DNA of 64,000 nucleotides from Amnibacterium sp. CER49 (lineage in GTDB: Bacteria > Actinomycetota > Actinomycetes > Actinomycetales > Microbacteriaceae), in contig NZ_JARVWQ010000001.1 in assembly GCF_029846255.1 (NCBI RefSeq), positions 1,240,001-1,304,000 on the forward strand. Direction: 5' to 3'. Under the pieces are notes generated by a model, which saw nothing but the letters and a program-made list of their open reading frames with translations, searched no databases and was not told the origin of the DNA. Shown in pieces: positions 46,785 through 54,458 of this stretch. Position 1 is the stretch's first letter, and the number at the start of each line of letters is the position of its first letter. The position numbers were made by a program, and so were the translations under genes.

Positions 46785-48086
46785 TCAGAGCCCCTCGGCC
46801 ACCGCGGCCGCCGCGGCGAGCCACGCCCGCTGCGTCGGCCGTGCGAGCTCGTCGTACCGGAGCCGGCCGCTGTGCATGGCGTCGTCGAACGGGACCGTCA
46901 CCGCCGCGCGGGCGATCGACCGGAACTGGGCCGCGATCGCGCGGGCGTCGCCGTGCGCGAGGTTCGGGTCGGACTGCGACACGATCACGGTCGCTCCCGC
47001 GGCCAGCGCGGCCGTGCGGGCGTCGCGCTCGGCGAGCTGCTCGAGCAGCAGCGCCCCCGCCTCGGCGTGCTCGCCGAGGGCCGTGGTGGCGATGACGATC
47101 GCATCGGCGCGCTGGATCATCTGCTGCCAGCGATCGGCCGACTCGTCGTTGCCCGAGTCGAGGATGAGCAGGCGGTAGTACTTGCGCATCACCTTGTGCA
47201 ACGTGTCGAAGTCGCCCCGCGTGAGGTGCTGCTGGTTCGCGAGCACGCGCGGGTTCGAGCGCAGCACGTCGTACCGGTCGAGCGGCTGGTGGTGCACGTA
47301 GCGCGCGAGGTCGGACACCTCGGCCGCCGGCATCATCAGCTCGGCCGCGCGCGGCAGCAGGTCGTGCACCGTCGCGTCGTGCAGCCCCTGCTCGGTGCGC
47401 CAGCCGAGGGTGCCGCGGGTCTCGTTGTTGTCCCAGGCGAGCACGCCGGCGCTGCCGTAGCGGGCGAAGACCGCCGCGAGCATGGCGGTGGTGGGCGTCT
47501 TGTTCGCCCCGCCCTTGCCGTTCACGACCGCGATCGTGCGGGGGCCGTCCCAGGAGCGGCTCACCACCCGGATGTCCTCGCGCTCGGCGACCTCGTCCGC
47601 GGAGGGCCCCACCGAGAAGCCGAGGCGGTTCGCGGCGGCGCGCCAGCCTCGGGTGGGCGGTGCGACGTCGGGGCCGCGGTCGAGGAACGACTTGCGGTCG
47701 CCGCGCCGCGTCCTGAGCGGCGCCGCGGGCTCGGGCCGGGGTGCGGCCTGCTGCGAGGCGACGGCCGTCTGCGCCTCGGGCGTCTGGGGAGCGCGCTGGA
47801 CGGCGGGCACCGCATCGGCCGCGGCCGGACGGGTCGCCGGACGCAGGTCGTGCACCGCTGCGGCGGGCTGCGTCTCGTACGGCTCGGGCCGGGTCCCCTG
47901 CCCGGCGCTCTGCGCCGCCGGACCCGGGGGGAGCTCGTCGGGCAGCCGCTTGTGTTTCACGGGCGGCAGCGCCGGCCCGCGCGCGGGCAGCCCGATCGAA
48001 CCAGCGGGCGCGGCGTCGTCGCCGAGGACCGCGCGGTCGTGCTCCGTCGGAGGAGCCGCGGCGGTGCCGGTGTCCGGATCCGTCAT
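46785..48086 (-). CDS. ParA/MinD-like ATPase with disordered N-terminus, variant Walker A
   Basis: 433 aa. The first about 150 residues are Pro/Ala/Gln-rich and disordered. The ATPase (about 175-433) begins RTIAVVNGKGGANKTPTTAMLAAVFA: the deviant Walker A KGGxGKT has Asn in place of the second Gly. Further motifs: GVLAWDNNETRGTLGWRT and LLILDSGNDESADRW (Walker B). Such proteins occur singly in actinobacteria; they may organise a cell-pole, secretion or chromosome structure. No parB or parS nearby. ATG 48086. Confidence 0.8.
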   Translation of the reverse strand: MTDPDTGTAAAPPTEHDRAVLGDDAAPAGSIGLPARGPALPPVKHKRLPDELPPGPAAQSAGQGTRPEPYETQPAAAVHDLRPATRPAAADAVPAVQRAPQTPEAQTAVASQQAAPRPEPAAPLRTRRGDRKSFLDRGPDVAPPTRGWRAAANRLGFSVGPSADEVAEREDIRVVSRSWDGPRTIAVVNGKGGANKTPTTAMLAAVFARYGSAGVLAWDNNETRGTLGWRTEQGLHDATVHDLLPRAAELMMPAAEVSDLARYVHHQPLDRYDVLRSNPRVLANQQHLTRGDFDTLHKVMRKYYRLLILDSGNDESADRWQQMIQRADAIVIATTALGEHAEAGALLLEQLAERDARTAALAAGATVIVSQSDPNLAHGDARAIAAQFRSIARAAVTVPFDDAMHSGRLRYDELARPTQRAWLAAAAAVAEGL

Positions 48087-48311
48087 CCCTGTCCTCCCCC
48101 GGGTCGGGTGTCCAGCGTCCTGTCCAACCTAGCGAATCCGCCCTCGTCCTCTGCTCGGCGCCTGTATGGCCCGACTGGCATACGTGGCCCTGGCGACCGG
48201 CGGGAGTCGGGAACGAGGAGGGCCGGTGCTCGGTAACGGTTCGGGACCGACTCGCGGTGGCCTGGCCGGTGCCCCTCGTCCGAGGGTGGACCGACCCGTA
48301 CGATCCCGCGC

Positions 48312-49508
48312 ATGCCGCCCGCTCCCACCCGCTACGCCCAGGCGCTCTCCGCCGGGCTCGGCGCCGGAGCCGTCTGCTACGCCCTGGTCTCGCTCGGCAT
48401 GGCCTGTCTCGGCACGGCGGCCGCCCTGCTGCCGCAGCTCGGTTCGGAGGTGCTGCCGCCGGTGCTCGGCACGCTGCTCGCGGCGGTGGGCGTGCTGCTG
48501 CAGGCGACGAACCGCCGCCGACGGCACTGGCGGCTCGCAGCGGCCGCGGGGTTCCTCGCCCTGGAGGGCGGCCTGCTCGTCGTGCTGCTCACGCTGCCCA
48601 CGCCGTCGTCGATGCCGCACTCCACGGCGGTGTTCGGCCTCTCCGTCTTCAAGACCGCCCTCGTCGCCTCGTGCGTGAACGCGGGCCGCCGCTACGGACC
48701 GGCCGTGAGCGCGGTCGCCGCGGTCGCGGTCTCCGAGCTGCTCTGCCTCACGGTCGGCGGCGCGCGCGGCCTCCCGTGGGAGCCGGACCTCGCCGAGCTC
48801 GGCGCGCTCGCGATCGTGCTGCTCGCGAGCGTCGGCTTCGCGGTGGGGCGGGCCCGCGCCGTCCGCGCGGGCCGTCGTCTCGCCGCCGCCGAGGACGAGG
48901 ACGCCCTGACCCGCACCCGGGCGATCGCGCGCTCCCGAGCCGCGGCGGTCGTGCACGACACGGTGCTGAACGACCTCGCGGTGCTCGCGACGAGCGGCGC
49001 GGGCCCGCTCGCCTCCGGCGTCGCTCAGCGGCTCGCCGGCACGCTCGATCTGCTCGCGTCGCCCGACTGGCTGCGCCCGGCAGCCGTCGCCGGCGAGGGG
49101 TCGTCGCCGCTCGACGAGGCCGTGGCGCACGCCACCGCCGCCGGGCTGCACGTGCGGCTGGCCGGCGACCTCGGTCCCCTGCGCGAGCTCGAGCCCTGCG
49201 TCGCCGCCGCCCTCGGCGCCGCGGTGGAGCAGTGCCTCACGAACACCCTCCGCCACGCGGGCACGGACGCGGCCGAGGTCACGGTGCTCGCCGAGACCGA
49301 GGGGGTCTCGGTCATGGTCTCCGACGCGGGCAGCGGCTTCGACGCCGACGCCGTCGGTCCCGACCGCCTGGGACTCAGCGCCTCCGTGCGAGCGCGGATC
49401 GAGGACCTCGGCGGCACGGTGCGGATCTTCGCGAAGCCCGGCTTCGGCACGACCGTGCTGCTCACCGTGCCGCGCTCGGCCGACTCGCTGATCGGATCCG
49501 GAGCGTGA
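48312..49508 (+). CDS. membrane sensor histidine kinase
   Basis: 398 aa. About six helices to residue 190, then a dimerisation helix with the probable phospho-acceptor His in RAAAVVHDTVLNDL and an HATPase domain (EQCLTNTLRHAG N-box, VSDAGSGFDADAVGPDRLGLS, GFGTTVLLTVP). It resembles NarL-type (HisKA_3) kinases. A -10-like TACGAT lies eight bases before ATG 48312, so the transcript may be leaderless. No response-regulator gene adjoins it; its stop overlaps a second membrane gene (GTGA). Confidence 0.8.
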   Translation: MPPAPTRYAQALSAGLGAGAVCYALVSLGMACLGTAAALLPQLGSEVLPPVLGTLLAAVGVLLQATNRRRRHWRLAAAAGFLALEGGLLVVLLTLPTPSSMPHSTAVFGLSVFKTALVASCVNAGRRYGPAVSAVAAVAVSELLCLTVGGARGLPWEPDLAELGALAIVLLASVGFAVGRARAVRAGRRLAAAEDEDALTRTRAIARSRAAAVVHDTVLNDLAVLATSGAGPLASGVAQRLAGTLDLLASPDWLRPAAVAGEGSSPLDEAVAHATAAGLHVRLAGDLGPLRELEPCVAAALGAAVEQCLTNTLRHAGTDAAEVTVLAETEGVSVMVSDAGSGFDADAVGPDRLGLSASVRARIEDLGGTVRIFAKPGFGTTVLLTVPRSADSLIGSGA

Positions 49509-50599
49509 TCGCGCGCGAGGCGAGCCTGCAGCAGCAGGACCCGCTCGAGGTCGGCGGCTGGGCGCGACTCTTCGCCGTCGGCGGCACGGTGCTCGCGCTG
49601 CTCGTCGCTGCGGTGACGACGCTCGCACGCCCCGACGAGATCACCGACTGGGGGCTCGAGGCGGCCGCGTTCGTCGCGCTCGTGCTCGCCGGCGTCGTCG
49701 TGATCCTGGCCGCGAGCCCGTTCCGCGCCCCCTTCGGCCGCGTCCCGCACGTGCTCGTGCTCGTGCTCGGCGTGAGCGCGTTCACGCTCGACGAGATGGC
49801 GCAGCTCGGCACGAACGCGCTCGTGCACGACGACTGGGGCCTCACCGCCCTCCCGGTGCTCCTGCTCGTGCTCGCCCCCCTGCGACCGCCGCGGGAGCTG
49901 CTCGTCGGTGGCGTCGCCGCAACCCTCGCCGTCGGCTGGGTGGCCGCGTCGATCTCCCCGTTCGTGGCGGTGCCCATGTCACCCGTCGCCCGGGCGATCG
50001 TGGCGATGACATCCGTGCTCGCCCCGGGCTGCGCGGCCGCCGTCTTCGCGGCCGTCGTGCTCCGACGGCGCCGCGCGGTCCCCGTTCCCGAGGCCCCGGC
50101 CGGACTGCCGGACGAGGTGCGCCTGTCGGTGCAGCAGGAGACGATCGCGCGGCTCGAGGCCGACGTCGTGCCGCTGCTCCGGGAGATCGTGGCCGAGGGG
50201 GCGCTCACGACCGCGCAGGGGCAGCGCGCCCGCGCGCTCGCGACCGGCCTGCGCTCCGCCCTCGTCGCCGAGCTGCAGCGCGACTGGATGCGCGAGGCCG
50301 GGTTCGCGGTGACCGACCCGCAGGGGTCGGCCGAACGGATGACCGCCGAGCAGCGCGCCGCCCTCCGCAGCACGCTCGCTGCGCTGCCCCTGCTCGACCC
50401 CGAGCATCCCGGCACCGCGCGGCTCAGCGCCCGGGAGCGGAGCGCGCTGGCCGAGGTGGCCGTCCCCGTGCAGCGCCGCCCCTCACGGGGCGACCTGGCA
50501 CCGATGATGCCGATGCTGAGGACGGTGTTCACGCGGGCCGAGGTCCGGGCCGACGAGCACGCGGTGGTGCTGCTGCTCGAGTTCCCGATCCCCCACTGA
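49505..50599 (+). CDS. membrane protein coupled to histidine kinase
   Basis: 364 aa. Five to six helices to about residue 180, then a soluble helical domain (PDEVRLSVQQETIARLEADVVPLLREIVAEGALTTAQGQRARALATGLRSALVAELQRDWMREA) and a C-terminal part ending DEHAVVLLLEFPI. No known family. The soluble part resembles the dimerisation region of NarL-type kinases but lacks a phospho-acceptor His and ATPase motifs. The GTG overlaps the kinase stop, so it is probably its partner. Confidence 0.65.
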   Translation: MIAREASLQQQDPLEVGGWARLFAVGGTVLALLVAAVTTLARPDEITDWGLEAAAFVALVLAGVVVILAASPFRAPFGRVPHVLVLVLGVSAFTLDEMAQLGTNALVHDDWGLTALPVLLLVLAPLRPPRELLVGGVAATLAVGWVAASISPFVAVPMSPVARAIVAMTSVLAPGCAAAVFAAVVLRRRRAVPVPEAPAGLPDEVRLSVQQETIARLEADVVPLLREIVAEGALTTAQGQRARALATGLRSALVAELQRDWMREAGFAVTDPQGSAERMTAEQRAALRSTLAALPLLDPEHPGTARLSARERSALAEVAVPVQRRPSRGDLAPMMPMLRTVFTRAEVRADEHAVVLLLEFPIPH

Positions 50600-50695
50600 G
50601 CGTCCGCTCCGAGCGCGATCGGATCGCGCCGGAGACCGCCGGGAGCGCGTTGTCAACCCACTTCCGACCGGGGGCGGCGGGCGGACCATGGTCGC

Positions 50696-51652
50696 ATGAC
50701 GGCATCGGAGGAATCCGCGTCGATCCTGCTCCGCGACGGGCCGGAGCGCACCCGCCGCCACGGCTGGTGGTGGAAGGCGCTGCTCGCCGGGATCGCGCTC
50801 TGGATCGCCTCGACGATCGTCACCGCGTCGACGCTGAACGTGAACCTCATCCCGACGCTGATCCTGCTCGGCAGCTTCGTCGTGCCGTTCAGCGTCGTGC
50901 TCTTCGCCGCCGAGCGCGTGAACGGCAGCTTCACCGGTTCCCACCTCATGGTCGCGTTCTTCGTGAGCGGCGTGCTCGGGGTGCTCGGGGCGTCGCTGCT
51001 CGAGGTGCATCTCAGCCAGAACCTCTTCACGTTCCTCGCGGTGGGCTTCATCGAGGAGTTCGTGAAAGGCGTGCTGCTGTTCCTGGTCGGACGCTCGCTC
51101 GTGCCGAAGACGGCGCGGCAGGGCGCGCTGCTCGGCGCCGTCGTCGGCGCGGGCTTCGCGGCGTTCGAGTCGGCCGGGTACGCGTTCAGCGCGGCGCTCA
51201 CCGGGCAGGGCATCGACCTGCAGTCGCTGCTGCAGACCGAGGTGATCCGCGCCGTGCTCACGCCGCTCGGGCACGTGCTCTGGACCGCCGTGCTCGGTGC
51301 CGCGATCTTCGCCGCGTCCCGCGACGGGCGCCGCTACCGCTTCACGATCGGCGTGGTCGTCGCATACGTCGTCGTGTCCGTGCTGCACGGTCTGTGGGAC
51401 TCGATGGGCGCCATCGGGGCGGTCGTCGCCGTGCTCGTCACGGGCAACCGGATCGTTCCGGCGCTCGTCTACGGCTTCGTGCGTCCCGGCACCGCGGCCG
51501 AGGTGTCATCCCTCTCGACCGCGTTCTACGTCGTGGGTCTCGCCGTCATCTCGCTGATCGGCCTGGTCGTGCTGACCGCCCTCGTGCGGCACCACCGGCG
51601 TCGCGACGTGTCGGTGCTCGAGCAGCACCACAGGACCCCACTCGGCGTCTGA
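50696..51652 (+). CDS. PrsW-family intramembrane metalloprotease
   Basis: 318 aa with 8-9 helices. Motifs FIEEFVKG (EExxxK), FAAFESAGYAF (ExxxY) and HVLWTAVLG/HGLWDS (His residues) are those of PrsW, a site-1-type protease that cuts anti-sigma factors. No anti-sigma or sigma gene is in the window. ATG 50696. An 8-bp hairpin GACACGCC/GGCGTGTC (51707-51743) follows the gene. Confidence 0.88.
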   Translation: MTASEESASILLRDGPERTRRHGWWWKALLAGIALWIASTIVTASTLNVNLIPTLILLGSFVVPFSVVLFAAERVNGSFTGSHLMVAFFVSGVLGVLGASLLEVHLSQNLFTFLAVGFIEEFVKGVLLFLVGRSLVPKTARQGALLGAVVGAGFAAFESAGYAFSAALTGQGIDLQSLLQTEVIRAVLTPLGHVLWTAVLGAAIFAASRDGRRYRFTIGVVVAYVVVSVLHGLWDSMGAIGAVVAVLVTGNRIVPALVYGFVRPGTAAEVSSLSTAFYVVGLAVISLIGLVVLTALVRHHRRRDVSVLEQHHRTPLGV

Positions 51653-51801
51653 CCCGTGCAGCGTCGCGGATCCGGATTTCTCGCGCGGATGCGGATTTCT
51701 CGGGCGACACGCCGCATGAACGGCCCGCGCCCCGGCGTGTCGCCGGATTCTTCCGGATCCGCGAAGGGCCATGGCGGACCGACTCGCCTATGCTTCCCGC
51801 C

Positions 51802-51849
51802 ATGCGCAGCCAGAGCACGACGACGCCGGAGCACCTCCCGGCGTCCTGA
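51802..51849 (+). CDS. 15-aa leader peptide with three consecutive Thr codons
   Basis: ATG 51802 lies seven bases after a -10-like TATGCT (51789-51794), so the RNA probably begins at or next to it (leaderless). The peptide reads MRSQSTTTPEHLPAS; three ACG threonine codons in a row at 51817-51825. A hairpin ACGCCGG/CCGGCGT (51823-51844) begins at the last Thr codon, and a terminator follows at 51872. This is the arrangement of ribosome-mediated attenuation and the downstream gene is a threonyl-tRNA synthetase. Confidence 0.8.
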   Translation: MRSQSTTTPEHLPAS

Positions 51850-51871
51850 CCGCTCGCGCGAAACGAACATC

Positions 51872-51900
51872 AGCCCCGGGGAGCACCCCCGGGGCTTTCT
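51872..51900 (+). terminator. attenuator terminator of ThrRS gene
   Basis: Perfect 10-bp stem AGCCCCGGGG/CCCCGGGGCT with loop AGCAC, followed by TTTCT. It lies 23 bases after the leader-peptide stop and 42 bases before the ThrRS start. Confidence 0.85.
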
Positions 51901-51941
51901 CGTGTCGGCGCTCCCCTTCTCACACCAGAAGGAAGCAACCG

Positions 51942-53207
51942 ATGCCCGATTCCCGTTCCCTCGGCCGGTCCCTCGGCCTGTTCGGCACCGACCCCATGAT
52001 CGGCGCCGGCCTGCCGTACTGGCTGCCCGCCGGCGCCGTGGTCCGCCACGAGCTCGAGGAGTACGTGCACGAGATCGAGCGCCGCGCCGGCTACCGCCAC
52101 GTGCACTCACCCGTGCTCGGCAAGCGCGAGCTGTACGAGCGGTCCGGCCACTGGGCCCACTACCGCGACGACATGTTCCCGCCGATGCGGCTCGGCGCCG
52201 AGGAGGTGGTGCTGCGGCCGAGCCTCTGCCCGCACCACGTCCTCATCTACCGCTCGCAGCAGCACAGCCACCGCGAGCTGCCGGTGCGGATCGCCGAGCT
52301 CGGCGGCATGTTCCGCGAGGAGGCGTCGGGCGTGCTCGGCGGCCTCGACCGGGTGCGCGCGATCCAGCTGAACGACGCGCACCTGTTCTGCCGTCCCGAC
52401 CAGGTGGGCGCCGAGGTGCACGCGGTGCTCGACCTCATCGACCACGTCCACGCCGACCTCGGGATCGTGGCGTCACGGTTCCGGCTCTCCCTCGCCGGCG
52501 ACGGCGCCAAGTACGTCGCCGACCCCGAGCTCTGGCGGCGGAGCGAGGCGGCGCTCCTCGCCGTGCTCGAGGAGCGCGGCCGTCCGTTCGAGGCCGCGCG
52601 AGACGAGGCAGCGTTCTACGGGCCGAAGATCGATGTGCAGGTGCGCGACTCGGCGGGCCGCGAGTCCACCCTCTCCACCGTGCAGGTCGACCTGCACATG
52701 CCGGCTCGGTTCGACCTCGAGTACGTCGGCACCGACGGGGCCGCGCATCGCCCCGTCATGGTGCACCGCAGCCTCCTCGGCAGCCTCGAGCGGATGGTCG
52801 CGCAGCTGCTCGAGGTCCACGGGCCGGCGCTGCCCGCCTGGCTCGCGCCCGTGCAGCTCGTCGTGCTGCCGGTCGGCGACGAGCAGGACGCGCCCGCCCG
52901 GGCGATCGCGGACCGGGCGATCGAGGCGGGCCTCCGCGCGGAGTCCGTCGCCGCCGACCGCGGCACCCTCGCTGCCCGCATCCGTGCCGCCGCCGCCGTC
53001 CCGGTGGTCGCCGTGGTGGGGGCCCGCGAGGCGATGGAGGGGAGCATGTCGCTGCGCCTGCGCTCCGGGAAGCGCGCGGACGGGCTGCCGGAAGCGGCGG
53101 CGCTGGCGGAGGTGCTGCGCATCGCCGCCCGCCCGGTGCCGCCCTCGGGTCAGTCGAGCCGCAGCTTGAAGCCCTCGTGGGAGGCGGTGAAGCCGAGGCG
53201 CTCGTAG
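51942..53207 (+). CDS. threonyl-tRNA synthetase paralogue lacking TGS and editing domains
   Basis: 421 aa; full ThrRS is about 640-690. It starts directly at the class II core: motif 2 FREEASGVLGGLDRVRAIQ, zinc ligands Cys in LRPSLCPHH, His in NDAHLFC and His in MVHRSLLG, motif 3 GSLERMVAQL, then the anticodon-binding domain (WLAPVQLVVLPVGDEQDAPARAIADRA). The N-terminal TGS and editing domains are absent, so Ser-tRNAThr would not be edited in cis. ATG 51942 has GAAGGAAG. It is controlled by the leader peptide and terminator upstream. The last about 20 residues overlap the convergent GNAT gene and look non-native. Confidence 0.9.
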   Translation: MPDSRSLGRSLGLFGTDPMIGAGLPYWLPAGAVVRHELEEYVHEIERRAGYRHVHSPVLGKRELYERSGHWAHYRDDMFPPMRLGAEEVVLRPSLCPHHVLIYRSQQHSHRELPVRIAELGGMFREEASGVLGGLDRVRAIQLNDAHLFCRPDQVGAEVHAVLDLIDHVHADLGIVASRFRLSLAGDGAKYVADPELWRRSEAALLAVLEERGRPFEAARDEAAFYGPKIDVQVRDSAGRESTLSTVQVDLHMPARFDLEYVGTDGAAHRPVMVHRSLLGSLERMVAQLLEVHGPALPAWLAPVQLVVLPVGDEQDAPARAIADRAIEAGLRAESVAADRGTLAARIRAAAAVPVVAVVGAREAMEGSMSLRLRSGKRADGLPEAAALAEVLRIAARPVPPSGQSSRSLKPSWEAVKPRRS

Positions 53208-53641
53208 AAGCGGTGGGCATCGCTGCGTGCCTTGTCGCTCGTGAGCTGCACGAGCACGCAGCCGCGGCGCCGGGCCTCGTCGACGGCCCACCGGATCATG
53301 CTCGAGCCGAGCCCTCGCCCGCGGTACCGCTCGTGCACGCGCACCGCCTCGAGCTGCGCCCGAAGCGCACCGCGGCGGGCGAGGCCGGGCAGCACCGAGA
53401 GCTGCAGCGTGCCGACCGGGTCGCCGTCGTCGGCGACGAGCAGCAGGTGGGCCGGATCCGCGGCGATCGCGTCGAAGGCGCGGCGGTAGGCCGCGAGGTC
53501 GTGCTCGTCCCGGACGCCGTCCCGGAGCTGCCCCAGCTGGTCGGCGGCGAGCAGCTCGACGAGCGCAGGCAGGTCCTCCGCGGTCGCGGCGCGCAGGGCG
53601 ACCACCGTGTCGCCGAGGGGCAGCATCGCGGGGAGGGTCAC
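53150..53641 (-). CDS. GNAT-family N-acetyltransferase
   Basis: 163 aa. ALRAATAEDLPALVELL at the start, LEAVRVHERYRGRGLGSSMIRWAVDEARRRGC with the acetyl-CoA loop R-x-x-G-x-G/A, and SDAHRFYERLGF. Substrate unknown. GTG 53641 or ATG 53626 could be the start; neither has a clear ribosome binding site. Overlaps the ThrRS-like gene by 58 bases tail to tail. Confidence 0.82.
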   Translation of the reverse strand: MTLPAMLPLGDTVVALRAATAEDLPALVELLAADQLGQLRDGVRDEHDLAAYRRAFDAIAADPAHLLLVADDGDPVGTLQLSVLPGLARRGALRAQLEAVRVHERYRGRGLGSSMIRWAVDEARRRGCVLVQLTSDKARSDAHRFYERLGFTASHEGFKLRLD

Positions 53642-53756
53642 GCCGGAAGCCTGCCAGCCGTCCGCGCGACGCGTCCGCGATGCGGAGACGGGCGGACGCG
53701 GCCACGACGGGCCGGAAGGGTCGCCCGTTCCGGCCGAGCACGCCCTGCAGAATGCG

Positions 53757-54365
53757 GTGGTGCCCGACGAGGACCCGAACGCGGCGACGCTGCGCACCTA
53801 CGAGCGGCACGCGGACCGGTACATCGAGCGCACGCTGCGCGACCGCACCGCGCTCGTCGAGGAGCTCGTCGCACTCGTGCCGCGCGGCGCGACGGTGCTC
53901 GAGCTGGGCAGCGGGCCGGGCGTCGACGCGCTCGCCCTCGAGGCCGCGGGCTTCGCCGTCCACCGCACCGACGCCACACGAGCGTTCGTCGAGCGGCTGC
54001 GGGAGCAGGGCCACGATGTCCGCGAGCTGAACGCGCTCGACCCGGAGTGGGGCGGTCCCGTCGACGCGGTCTTCGCGAACGCGGTGCTGCTGCACTTCCC
54101 ACCTCCGCAGCTGCGGCGCGTGCTCGAGCACGCGCTCGCCGCGGTCCGACCGGGCGGCGTCCTCGCCGCGACGCTGAAGGGGGGCAGCGGCGAGGAGTGG
54201 TCGACGCGCAAGCTCGACGCCCCGCGGCACTTCACCTACTGGGAGCCGGAGCCGCTCCGCCGGCTCGTCGAAGCGGCGGGATGGACGGCGGTCGAGGTGC
54301 GCGAGACGACCGAGCCCGGCGCCGACGAGCGCTGGCTCACGCTGCTGGCCCGTCGCGTCGCCTGA
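53757..54365 (+). CDS. class I SAM-dependent methyltransferase
   Basis: 202 aa. TVLELGSGPGVDALALEAAG is the SAM-binding motif I; LDPEWGGPVDAVFANAVLLHF is motif II and AVRPGGVLAATLKGG motif III. Starts at one of two adjacent GTG codons (53757, 53760). Substrate unknown. Divergent from GNAT and convergent with rocD across a large hairpin. Confidence 0.82.
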   Translation: MVPDEDPNAATLRTYERHADRYIERTLRDRTALVEELVALVPRGATVLELGSGPGVDALALEAAGFAVHRTDATRAFVERLREQGHDVRELNALDPEWGGPVDAVFANAVLLHFPPPQLRRVLEHALAAVRPGGVLAATLKGGSGEEWSTRKLDAPRHFTYWEPEPLRRLVEAAGWTAVEVRETTEPGADERWLTLLARRVA

Positions 54366-54377
54366 CCCCTCAGCATT

Positions 54378-54437
54378 CCGGGCGGGTTCCGACGAAGCGG
54401 GCGCGAAACGACGCCCGGGATGTCGGGACCCGCCCGG
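54378..54437. terminator. large nested hairpin between convergent genes
   Basis: Outer 16-bp stem CCGGGCGGGTTCCGAC/GTCGGGACCCGCCCGG (one G-T pair) encloses an inner hairpin GGGCG-n8-CGCCC. It lies between the methyltransferase stop and the rocD stop, so it likely ends transcription from both sides. Confidence 0.75.
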
Positions 54438-54458
54438 TTTCCGGGGAGGGGCCCGGGG

